Positions 13,039 to 22,868 of a stretch of 64,000 nucleotides of DNA are shown here, piece by piece. The position numbers were made by a program, and so were the translations under genes. The DNA lies in assembly GCA_946406115.1 (NCBI GenBank), contig OX291550.1, positions 32,712,722 to 32,776,721 on the forward strand. Direction: 5' to 3'. The stretch is from Apoda limacodes. Its lineage: Eukaryota; Arthropoda; Insecta; Lepidoptera; Limacodidae. A model generated the notes under the pieces. It had not been told where the DNA came from. It saw only the letters and a list, made by a program, of their open reading frames with translations, and searched no databases. Every line of letters begins with the position of its first letter. The stretch's first letter is position 1.

Positions 13039-16000
13039 TTTTTTTATTATTTTAATAGAAGAGGTATTACACATGTAGCAATATTAATTAATAACAACTA
13101 TATAAAAAATATTTTTTACGCCGCAAACCATTTTTCGCACAGTTAACCCCGAGATAGGTGTGTTTTGAAAACTTGATATGGTTTCTGGTTTAAAGAGGCT
13201 CAATTTGATTTGCGTCACTAAGTGTTACCGCATTATCATGATGACTTTTTATGCCAATAAGTATCACATTGTAAAATTTTCTTCAACTTTTAATTTTTTA
13301 TTATTTAAATTGAAGAGGTGTTACACATGTAGCAATATTTATTAATAAAAACAATACAAAATGCTTGTTTCAACAGCCTTCGATTGTTACTTTTTCCTTA
13401 ACTAACAGATTTACGGGGTGTTTAAAATTTTGAAAGAAAATAATTTTTAGGCCGCTAACCATTTTTCTCACAGTTAACCCCGAGATAGGTGTGATTTGAA
13501 AACTTCGTATGCTTTCTGGTTTAAGGAGGCTCAATTTGATATGCGTCACTAAGCGTTACCGCTATTTCATGATGACTTTTTATGCCAATAAGTATCACAT
13601 TGTGAAATTTTCTTCAACTTTTATTTTTTTATTATTTAAATAGAAGAGGTATTACACATGTAGTAATATTCATTAATAAGAACATGAGAAAATGATTGTT
13701 TCGACAGCATTTGATTGTAACTTTTTCCTCAACTAACAGTTTTACGGTGTGTTTGAAATTTTGAAAGAAAATATTTTTTACGCCGCCAACCATTTTTCTC
13801 ACTGTTAACCCCGAGATAGGTGTGATTTGAAAACTTGAAATGGTTTCTGGTTTAAGGAGGCTCAATTTGATATGCGTCACTCAGTGTTACCGCATTTTCA
13901 TTATGACTTTTTATGTCAATAAGTATCACATTGTAAAATTTTCTTCAACTTTTAATTTTTTATTATTTAAATTGAAGAGGTGTTACACATGTAGCAATAT
14001 TTATTAATAAGAACATTAGAAAATGATTGTTTCGACAGCATTTGATTGTAACTTTTTCCTCAACTAACAGTTTTACGGTGTATTTGAAATTTTGAAAGAA
14101 AATATTTTTTAAGCCGCTAACCATTTTTCTTACTGTTAACCCCGAGATAGGTGTGATTTGAAAACTTGATATGGTTTCTGGTTTAAGGAGGCTAAATTTG
14201 ATATGCGTCACTAAGTGTTACCGCATTTTCATAATGACTTTTTATGCCAATAAGTATCACATTGTAAAATTTTCTTCAACTTTTAATTATTTATTATTTA
14301 AATTGAAGCGGTGTTACACATGTAGTAACATTTATTAATAAGAACAATACAAAATGCTTGTTTGAACAGCCTTTGATTTTTACTTTTTCTTAACCAACAG
14401 ATTTACGGGGTGTTTGAAATTTTGAAAGAAAATAATTTTTAGGCCGCTAACCATTTTTCTCACAGTTAACCCCGAGATAGGTGTGATTTGAAAACTTCAT
14501 ATGCTTTCTGGTTTAAAGAGGCTCAATTTGATATGCGTCACTAAGTGTTACCGCATTTTCATGATGACTTTTTATGCCAATAAGTATCACATTGTAAAAT
14601 TTTCTTCAAGTTTTATTTTTTTATTATTTAAATAGAAGAGGTATTACACATGTAGCAATATTTATTAATAAGAACATTAGAAAATGATTGTTTCGACAGC
14701 ATTTGATTGTAACTTTTTCCTCAACTAACAGTTTTACGGTGTGTTTGAAATTTTGAAACAAAATATTTTTTACGCCGCTAACCATTTTTCTCACTGTTAA
14801 CCCCGAGATAGGTGTTATTTGAAAACATGATATGGTTTCTGGTTTAAAGAGGCTCAATTTGATATGCGTCACTAAGTGTTACCGCATTTTCATGATGACT
14901 TTTTATGCCAATAAGTATCACATCGTGAAATTTTCTTTAACTTTAATTTTTTTATTATTTAAATAGAAGAGGTATTACACATGTAGCAATATTTATTAAT
15001 AAGAACCTTAGAAAATGATTGTTTCGACAGCATTTGATTGTAACTTTTTCCTCAACTAACAGTTTTACGGTGTGTTTGAAATTTTGAAAGAAAATATTTT
15101 TTACGCCGCTTACCATTTTTCTCACTGTTAACCCCGAGATAGGTGTGATTTGAAAACTTGAAATGGTTTCTGGTTTAAGGAGGCTCAATTTGACATGCGT
15201 CACTAAGTGTTACCGCATTTTTATGATGGCCTCTTAGGCCGATAAATATCACATTTTCAAATTTTCTTAAGCTTTTATTTTTTATTATTTAAATAGAAGA
15301 GGTATTACACATGTAGCAATATTTATTAATAAGAACATTAGAAAATGATTGTTTCGACAGCATTTGATTGTAACTTTTTCCTCAACTAACAGTTTTACGG
15401 TGTGTTTGAAATTTTGAAAGAAAATATTTTTTACGCCGCTTACCATTTTTCTTACTGTTAACCCGGAGATAGGTGTTATTTGAAAACTTGATATGGTTTC
15501 TGGTTTAAGGAGGCTCAATTTGATATGCGTCACTAAGTGTTACCGCATTTTCATGATGACTTTTTATGCCAATAAGTATCACATTGTGAAATTTTCTTCA
15601 ACTTTAATTTTTTTATTATTTAAATAGAAGAGGTATTACACATGTAGCAATATTTATTAATAAGAACCTTAGAAAATGATTGTTTCGACAGCATTTGATT
15701 ATAACTTTTTCCTCAACTAACAGTTTTACGGTGTGTTTGAAATTTTGAAAGAAAATATTTTTTACGCCGCTTACCATTTTTCTCACTGTTAACCCCGAGA
15801 TAGGTGTGATTTGAAAACTTGATATGGTTTCTGCTTTAAGGAGGCTAAATTTGATATGCGTCACTAAGTGTTACCGCATTTTCATGATGACTTTTTATGC
15901 CGATAAGTATCACATTGTAAAATTTTCTTCAACTTTTAATTTTTTATTATTTAAATTGAAGAGGTGTTACACATGTAGTAATATTTATTAATAAGAACAA

Positions 16001-16241
16001 TACAAAATGCTTGTTTCAACAGCCTTTAATTGTTACTTTTTCCTTAACCAACAGATTTACGGTGTGTTTGAAATTTTGAAAGAAAATAATTTTTAGGCCG
16101 CTAACCATTTTTCTCACAGTTAACCCCGAGATAGGTGTGATTTGAAAACTTCATATGCTTTCTGGTTAAAAGAGGCTCAATTTGATATGCGTCACTAAGT
16201 GTTACCGCATTTTCATGATGACTTTTTATGCCAAGAAGTAT

Positions 16242-16958
16242 CACATTGTGAAATTTTCTTAAACTTTTATTTTTTTATTATTTAAATAGAAGAGGTAATA
16301 CACATGTAGCAATATTTATTAATAAGAACAATACAAAATGCTTGTTTCAACAGCATTTGATTGTAACTTTTTCCTCAACTAACAGATTAAGGGTGTGTTT
16401 GATATTTTGAAAGAAAATATTTTTTACGCCGCTAACCATTTTTCTCACACTTAACCCCGAGATAGGTGTAATTTGAAAACTTGTTATGGTTTCTGGTTTA
16501 AAGAGGCTCAATTTGATATGCGTCACTAAGTGTTACCGCATTTTTATGATGACCTTTTAGGCCGATATTTTTATGATAATCCTTTAGGCCGATAAGTATC
16601 ACATTGTGAAATTTTCTTAAACTTTTATTTTTTTATTATTTAAATAGAAGAGGTAATACACATGTAGCAATATTTGTTAATAAGAACAATACAAAATGCT
16701 TGTTTCAACAGCATTTGATTGTAACTTTTTCCTCAACTAACAGATTAAGGGTGTGTTTGATATTTTGAAAGAAAATATTTTTTACGCCGCTAACCATTTT
16801 TCTCACACTTAACCCCGAGATAGGTGTAATTTGAAAACTTGTTATGGTTTCTGGTTTAAAGAGGCTCAATTTGATATGCGTCACTAAGTGTTACCGCATT
16901 TTTATGATGACCTTTTAGGCCGATAAGTATCACATTGTGAAATTTCCTTTTACTTTAA
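16242..16958. repeat. Recent monomer duplication with 27-bp internal repeat
   Basis: The last two monomers before the array edge are nearly identical copies offset by 358 bp. The excess over 331 is a local 27-bp tandem duplication at ~16560-16595, where 'tttttatgat' and 'ttaggccgata' appear twice. Confidence 0.75.
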
Positions 16959-16971
16959 TTTTTTATTATTT

Positions 16972-17136
16972 AAATTATATATATATTTGTTTAATTTTTG
17001 ACCGGTTTCTCATTATTTTGGTCTATTTATTGTTATATCCATTTAATTCAGTAAATTATTTCATTAAAATCCTTTACTTTTTAATTTGGTCGGATTATAA
17101 AAGGCCGCCAACTTAGGCCGCTAACTTCACACCGGT
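16972..17136. other. Satellite edge, AT-rich, no gene
   Basis: The array ends in 'ttaaattatatatatat'. No open frame or known repeat is seen. At ~17100-17130 the phrase 'aggccgctaac' occurs, which is also a satellite phrase; it may be a relic of a former monomer or chance. Confidence 0.5.
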
Positions 17137-17275
17137 CATCATATCAGCTTATATTGGTCCACTGCTGGACATAAGCCTCCTCTATGGCGCGCCATTTCTC
17201 CCGGTCCTTTGCCTTTCGAATCCAGCCTGGTTTTTAAGGTCGTCGGTCCACCGGGCCTGGCTGTAATACGTTATT
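17137..17275. repeat. Dispersed lepidopteran repeat (LINE-associated)
   Basis: The phrases 'gtccactgctggacataagcctcc' (split here: gtccactgctgg / acataagcctcc), 'gcgccatttctcccggtcc' and 'ccaccgggcctgg' are ones I know as a very common repeat in Lepidoptera, usually attributed to the 3' region of an RTE-type retrotransposon. This is a short isolated fragment. The family name is from memory and unverified. Confidence 0.55.
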
Positions 17276-18054
17276 ATTAAGTTATATATTAACATAATAA
17301 AATTCTTTTCCTGTTAGGGACTAGCTTTAAATTTAAGAAAATTTAATAATAATAAGTTGTGAAATTGTAATACGTTAGTTAAAAGTAGAGTAGGTTTGTT
17401 TCATATCCCCTCTTTACTATTGCTTAATATCAAAAATAATATTGTGTGAATACCGACATGTTGTCGACTTACTACGCACGACTATCCCCAAAACCAGCGA
17501 GAATTTTACTTTAGTGTATAAACGTAAACCATATGCCATTTGTTGGGCAAAACTATACCAAACTCCTATATAGAGTTCTATTTAGACCGTATACACGGTT
17601 ACTAAAATAAATATAAAATAAATGCACACCTTTTCCCCTATACGTAGATACCTATACCGTAACGGTAAGTAGTATGGTTAGGGCGCATATTATATGTAAA
17701 CTTAGTAAATACAATAGCTTATATTTAAGCAACCAGTATCCATACGAGAAGAATTAAACTATCACTACCTCTCACAGGCGCCTACCGAGATAATTCACAG
17801 AGGTAACTCCAAGCCCTGAAGTACAGGAGCTTGAGAAAATTCTTGAAAATTTGTATGTCATATTTTCACATGACAAGACAAACGGACAAACACAAAAAGT
17901 ACTGAAAGATATGCCTGAAGTTTAGAACCATTTTTTGAGTTTCATCACAAAGTCTGTAGTCCTTTAGTACAGGTAGGACACCCTGAGAGCTAGAATTTCA
18001 GCTCTTCTTTCACTACGGCCTAACCGTAGACAATGGAAAATAGACATAGACAGA
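17276..18054. other. Intronic AT-rich stretch, nothing recognised
   Basis: No frame longer than chance, no repeat I recognise, no RNA gene. Confidence 0.5.
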
Positions 18055-18893
18055 CATTTATTTGGCACCAGAAAACACACACAATATAAAACAAAACACA
18101 AAAATACAAAAAATTTAAAACATACGAACAAAAAAATAACAAAAAAATAATAAATTTAAAAGCAGGACTATACAGAATAGTGTGAGTGCTATGATGCCAA
18201 AATTGGACATCGACTCAGCATATGCTGCAACACGAGTGTTACAGCGCTGAGTTTCAGCGACGCCCATGGTGGAGGTGTATCTGCGAGACTTGTAGTCGTG
18301 TGTATTGTAAAATATATAATTATACTGACTTATAATGATAACTAATTGCATATAAATATAAAAAAATAAATTAAAAAAATATGAGTATACATATAAGATA
18401 AACATAATCATAAAACATATCCATACATACGTGCATATAAATACATTTACACATACATATATATAAATATACACATATAAATCATTACCTTACTATAACT
18501 TGGCAAGAATTATATTTGAGAGTTGATTTTGGCCACTGCAAATTAAACTCTGTTTTTGAAATTCCAAAAAATATCTTTTTAATTTTGACTTAAAAGTTTT
18601 TAAATTATTTAGATTGCGAATAGGTGGAGGTATATTGTTCCAACACTTGGTGGCCGAGTATCTAAAACTGCCTCGAAAAGCGGTTGTGCGGTGCTGAGGT
18701 ATTTTTAATACGCTGTCAATGGTTCTCATACTCCGCACGTTGTCTTCTCTACGCCAAATAAATTTTATATTTAGGTATTCCGGTTTACCGAATTTTACTA
18801 CGCCAAACATAAGTGTCGCCAGGTGCTTACTACTATATGTCAGTAGAACCGCCTCCAAAAGCTCTATCTTAGGACACCTAAATCGTTTTTATA
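18055..18893 (-). mobile_element. 5'-truncated non-LTR retrotransposon, RT C-terminus and 3' UTR
   Basis: On the minus strand, 18893-18493 encodes the C-terminal tail of a non-LTR (CR1/jockey-like) reverse transcriptase protein. The phrases RTTAFRGSFRYSATKCWNN and IPPPIRNLNNLKTFKSKLK are the typical tail '...FRxSFRxxAxxxWNxIP'. The palm domain with its catalytic residues is absent, so the copy is 5'-truncated. Downstream (18492-18055) is an AT-rich 3' UTR ending with an AATAAA-type signal near 18060. An open frame through the UTR (18115-18474) is very Tyr/Phe/Ile-rich and is not a gene. Confidence 0.75.
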
Positions 18894-19350
18894 GCTCCTA
18901 CCGTTTGGCTATAAAACCTAAAAACGTAAAACAACGTTATTTTATAGTCGAGCCACGACTCGTGTGACTGTGATGGCAATAGCCAATAGGAACCTCAACT
19001 GTCAGCAGCAGATTATAGCTATACAGATATACTAAGTTTTTGTGTGGGCTAGATTTTCAATCGCCACAGTAAGAACGGTGACTTAAGCACTACATTTAGA
19101 GGATTCTATGGAACAAACTCTCCCTCTGATGGGGTTTTTTATTTTTGTATAAATATAAAACGAAAAATTTGTTTTCATCAGTCATTCAAGAGACAGCAAG
19201 AAGTATCCTTCCGATACCAGCTATGATAGCTGAACTTTAAAATAATTCGTGTTTTCCTCATTTCTCAAAGCGCCTAAGAAGCAACTCCTTGTCAAGGGCA
19301 AACCTTGTGCCACAAACAATCGAAGGGTCTGTCCGCACAACCATATATAG
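18894..19350. other. Intronic stretch, nothing recognised
   Basis: No recognisable gene, domain or repeat. Several short direct motifs only. Confidence 0.5.
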
Positions 19351-20013
19351 TTGTGCGGTACTTGTAGTTTTCCGGTACTTGTATTTGTGATGTACTTGTA
19401 CTTGGTGCGCTACTTGTACTTGTGCGGTACTTGTACTTGTGATGTACTTGTACTTGTGCGGTACTTGTACTTGTCCGGTACTTGTACTTGTGCGGTAGTT
19501 GTACTTGTGATGTACTTGTACTTGTGCGGAACTTGTACTTGTGATGTAATTGTACTTGGGCGGTACTTGTACTTGTGCGGTACTTGTACTTGTGCGGTAC
19601 TTGTACTTGTGCGGTACTTGTACTTGTGCGGTACTTGTACTTGTGCGGTACTTGTACTTGTGATGTACTTGTACTTGTGATGTACTTGTACTTGTGCGGT
19701 ACTTGTACTTGTGCGGTATTTGTACTTGTGCGGTAGTTGTACTTGTGATGTACTTGTACTTGTGCGGTACTTGTACTTGTCCGGTACTTGTACTTGTGCG
19801 GTAGTTGTACTTGTGATGTACTTGTACTTGTGCGGTACTTGTACTTGTGATGTAACTGTACTTGTGATGTACTTGTACTTGTGCGGTACTTGTACTTGTG
19901 ATGTACTTGTACTTGTACTTGTGATGTAACTGTACTTGTGATGTACTTGTACTTGTGCGGTTACTTGTACTTGAACTTGTGATGTACTTGTACTTGTGCG
20001 GTACTTGTACTTG
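19351..20013. repeat. 17-bp minisatellite
   Basis: About 39 copies of a 17-bp unit with two main variants, GTACTTGTACTTGTGCG and GTACTTGTACTTGTGAT, plus rarer variants ending in TCCG. Because the unit is not a multiple of three and has few stops, both strands are open for long distances (204 codons on the minus strand). The predicted peptides are periodic in 17 residues and are not proteins I would call. It lies ~1.4 kb downstream of TSC2 exon 21389-21574. Confidence 0.95.
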
Positions 20014-20024
20014 CTACCGAACAA

Positions 20025-21060
20025 ATTTTTAAAGAATTATGATAGAAGTGTTTTATCGTTTTTAAAAATTCACCCCAAATAGGGAATAAAATTTTGTATA
20101 AAATTTAGATACTTTTGTGGCTAAATAAATAGTCCATTGAAATGTTACAATTTAAGGACCGAATATTGCATTTTTTAGAGGACGCAATTTTATTTTTGGG
20201 ACATGTGTGGGGGATCAATAGAAGCTTAACCTTAAGTTTGTGGGGTCGCCACCCTTGTCCCCCAGGCCCTTTTTTGGAAAAAGGGGTAAAAGCACTTTAA
20301 CTTTAAATCTTTTTTTTTAAATGTTTTTTATACCCTAAACTGCTTAACAGGCTGCGGTGAGTTAAAGTTGTTAAGTTCTATGGCAAGAAAAACAGTTAGG
20401 AATGGATAAGTAAAGTTGTACGAATTAAACAAAAAAAAATTTAAGAATATATTTACAATATAAAAAATTTAAAAATAAGTTAAACATTTCGTTTTGAACG
20501 GATTCTCATGAGCATTGACGAACCCGTTCAACTTTGGAGCGCTGTAACAGCGTTTTAAATGAATGAAATTAAAAAAAAATTTACAGTGAAAAATTTTCCT
20601 CTAAAGATCATCTACAAGGTTGGGGTCTAAGGTAATTTTTTTGTAAAATGTATAAAAAAAGTTGTAGAGCAAAAAGAAAATTTTTATAAAAATTTTCTTA
20701 CTTTTTTGCTTATAGCTTCTTTAATTTTTAATTAAGGGCAAAAAGTTATATAAATATATTTGTAGGCAAAACCATTTGCTACAAATTATGTCTTTACTAA
20801 TTTTTTTTTGTAAGACGCATAGTTCAGAGATATCGCAAAAAAAGTGTTTTCACCCCTTTTTCCAAGATGGCGGCCGGGGGACAAGGTTGGCGACCCCACA
20901 AACTTGAGATTAAGCTTCTATTGACCCCTCACACATGTCCCAAAAATAAAATTGCGTCCTTTAAAAAATGCAAAGCTCATGTAACATTTTAATGGACTAA
21001 AGACCATTAACAGATAAAGATAAAAGTCCACGCGGACGACGCTGCGGTTATAAGCTTATT
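20025..21060 (+). repeat. Old dispersed repeat split by a MITE
   Basis: 20025-20130 and ~20999-21060 read like the two halves of a repeat also present at 39250-39430: 'aatagggaataaaatttt...acttttgtgg' on the left and 'aagtccacgcggacgacg' on the right, against 'aaataggggataaaaatt...cggtacttttgtagg' and 'cactacgcggacgatgg'. The MITE at 20130-20999 interrupts it. Confidence 0.5.
20130..20999. mobile_element. MITE/fold-back element with long terminal inverted repeats
   Basis: The left end 'tagtccattgaaatgttac' matches the reverse complement of the right end 'gtaacattttaatggacta'. The match continues inward for ~165 bp through 'ggacgcaattttatttttgg', 'gggacatgtgtg', 'caatagaagctta' and 'gtttgtggggtcgcca' up to 'ggaaaaaggggt'. 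The ~530-bp interior is AT-rich with no coding frame. The ends start TA...TA, compatible with a TA target site, but the superfamily is not settled. It is inserted in an older repeat. Confidence 0.8.
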
Positions 21061-21107
21061 TACTTTAAATGTTCAGGAGTACGCATTTTATTTAGGAATT
21101 TTATATA

Positions 21108-21300
21108 ATACTAGCTGATCGAGCAGACGTTTTCCTGCATCCGACTGCAGCGCTATCTGCCGGGCTGATTTGTGAATCTAAACCATCCGGGGCGCCACCC
21201 AAATGCATACAATAAAGTCATTCAAATCGGTCCAGCCGTTTAGGAGGAGTACAGTGACATACACACGTACAGTGAAATTATATATATAATGATATATCTT
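21108..21300. repeat. Dispersed lepidopteran repeat ('actagctga' type)
   Basis: It contains 'atactagctgatcgagcaga' then 'cgttttcctgc', and later 'aaatcggtccagccgtttag' and 'gacatacacacgtac'. I know this arrangement as one of the commonest dispersed repeats in Lepidoptera. It is non-coding. It lies 90 bp from the downstream edge of the TSC2 exon. Confidence 0.6.
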
Positions 21301-21388
21301 TTAAAATTAAATAGGAATATTTATATCTAAATGGTGCTAGTGTGCGAACCTATAGTTTTATTGTTATTTTAAGTGTAGTGTGCAGTAC

Positions 21389-21574
21389 CATGGAGCAGAG
21401 CGTAGCGGCAAGCACGTCGAGGTCCTGTGCGCGTCGGCCGAGCGCGAGCGCGCGCGCGTTGAGTGCGGCCGGCAGCGCCCGTAGCAGCACGCCCAGCACA
21501 CGCCAGTCCACCTCGCGGCCCAGCGCCGCCGACACCAGCCGCGCCACACGCCCCACCGGCACCACGCCACACCC
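21389..21574 (-). CDS. TSC2: TSC2/tuberin internal exon (fourth visible)
   Basis: Sixty-two codons, GCGVVPVGRVARLV... to ...ATLCSM, with no partial codons at either end. The segments VVPVGRVARLV, EVDWRVLGVLLRALP and LAATLCSM align with tuberin's 'SVPYSLLFRVL', 'ESDWKVLKLVLGRLP' and 'CSALCSM', in the Pfam Tuberin region. The acceptor is 'tttttgtgttgaag|GGG' and the donor 'ATG|gtactg'. The exon is strikingly GC- and CpG-rich against AT-rich flanks. A long plus-strand frame (21342-21680) and other minus-strand frames over it are shadows of this exon. The next downstream exon is not in the window, so the following intron exceeds 21.3 kb. Orthology rests on eye alignment and on the neighbouring exons fitting in order and phase. 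Confidence 0.88.
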
Positions 21575-21941
21575 CTTCAACACAAAAACGTACACTAGAA
21601 CCTTTCCCTTCTGTCCACGCGATCGCGATCGGCTGGAATTTTCGTATTTGATTCTATTAAATTTTGACAAGCGTAGGTAGGTCATTTATTTCTCATCGAA
21701 AATTACATTATGTCATTAAAATAATAAACCATAATCAATTAACGAAAAGAACGTCAAGTATAAAAATTAAAATGACAATGAAAAATAAAGGCTTAAAAAT
21801 GTTCTAAGATTAAAAGTCAACGATTAAAAATAAACATATAAATAGAATCAATATTCAGTTAAAGATTTAAAAATATTAAAATTAAAAACAAACATAAATA
21901 AAAATTAATAGTCAATAAAAATGTCAAAACAAAAACAAATA
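21575..21941. other. Intron sequence next to the exon, AT-rich
   Basis: Upstream (minus-strand) side of the exon acceptor. It contains poly-A/T-rich sequence with many 'aaaaataaa' runs and no gene. Confidence 0.5.
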
Positions 21942-22325
21942 TTAAAATTCTTTGACAGAATGCAGTGATTGAGTCAGTAAAAGCTCTTTTAGCCGGCGAT
22001 CAAATTTCTGATCCGAGAGTTCGTTTTGTAGCTCGACGGGGAGGTGCTCATAATAAGCTGGGCCTATGACTCGCGGATTTTTATCCAGCAGTGCCAGTCG
22101 TCGTGGCACACGTTGTAGACGCCCTGTTTGACGAGTCACTCTGCCTGGAACACTGATGCGTTTACAGGTGTTTATATTGCGCCGAGTGTACATTATAATA
22201 TCTAACACATATTTAAAATAATGTGTCATTATACCATATTTTTTAAATAGTTCTCTGCATGAATGGCGAGGTTTTACACCCGCCAGTGTGCGAAGAGCTC
22301 TCTTTTGTATTGAGTACCTTCACAC
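21942..22325 (-). mobile_element. Non-LTR retrotransposon fragment, RT C-terminal domain
   Basis: The minus-strand frame from ~22322 to 21942 reads IQKRALRTLAGVKPRHSC, ELFKKYGIMTHYFKYVLD, then GPAYYEHLPVELQNE and ends LLTQSLHSVKEF. This is the usual C-terminal block of CR1/jockey-type RT proteins ('QKRAIRxLxG...C..LFKxxxIxT...YSxxEF'). Only ~120 codons survive and the catalytic palm is missing. An in-frame TGA precedes the block. Confidence 0.75.
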
Positions 22326-22868
22326 TGAACATTCGAAACACAAGAACTGTCGCTAATCTTTTTTTTATTAAGAAACAAAGTCACAAATGAAATAACAAAA
22401 ATAAACGAAACAATTCAATATTAAATAGAAAATAGTAGGTACTTATAATATACTTAAGGTAATACGGGTAGTTGATACGAAGTGAGTGAAACAGAGACAC
22501 ATACACAGAGCAAAATGCGTATATGTACGTAATTAATAGTAACTCTTCACTTATTTATAAAAATGTGTATCAACACGAGCGTACGTATATATAAATTTGT
22601 CAGTTACTTTTGAAGCCCATGAGGCACGCATCTAGTTTACTAACTAGCCAGTTTAAAAACTTTGTTTTTATTTAAATTTCCATCACATTTCCAACGCTCA
22701 GATAAATGATGCAAATGTAACTTATACAATCTTTATTCAGTGATGAAATTGCTGCGTCAGTTCGTGCAAACCGTTTTGCAGAACTATTATGAAGTCTGTA
22801 ATGCTTAATGGTACAAAAATATATCCTATTTGCAATGAACCGTTTTGTTGCCGCGTCGTTCTGTGTAA
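22326..22868. other. AT-rich intron, nothing recognised
   Basis: No frame or known repeat. At ~22573 the phrase 'cgagcgtacg' appears once, in the inverse orientation of the core of the adjacent 33-bp array; it may be a distant seed or chance. Confidence 0.45.

Larger units (their letters stand above)
1..16971. repeat. ~331-bp AT-rich satellite array
   Basis: About 50 tandem copies of a ~331-bp monomer run from the left edge to ~16971. The constant phrases GTTAACCCCGAGATAGGTG, AAAGAGGCTCAATTTGATATG and ATTACACATGTAG recur every ~330 bases. Positions 1-~1832 are in the opposite orientation to the rest. A shortened monomer class of ~240-256 bp, marked by 'caactatataaaa', occurs near 2590, 9110, 9705, 11925, 12510 and 13090. 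A monomer near 1660 has lost about 110 bp. Each monomer carries an accidental minus-strand frame of up to 82 codons; I do not regard it as a gene. The array continues beyond the window and lies on the downstream side of TSC2 exon 21389-21574, so it is probably intronic. Confidence 0.95.

Noticed and set aside
3464..15864. More than a dozen near-identical 82-codon minus-strand frames starting MTH(I/V/F)K
   Set aside because: They are one frame of the 331-bp satellite monomer. Other monomers carry frameshifts at the same place, and no expression signal is visible.
18115..18474. 119-codon minus-strand frame rich in Tyr/Phe/Ile
   Set aside because: It lies in the AT-rich 3' UTR of a LINE fragment.
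19410..20024. 204-codon minus-strand frame (HKYKYITSTSTAQVQVP repeats)
   Set aside because: Shadow of the 17-bp minisatellite; period 17 residues, pure low complexity.
21342..21680. 112-codon plus-strand Ser/Arg/Ala-rich frame
   Set aside because: GC-driven shadow opposite the TSC2 exon at 21389-21574.
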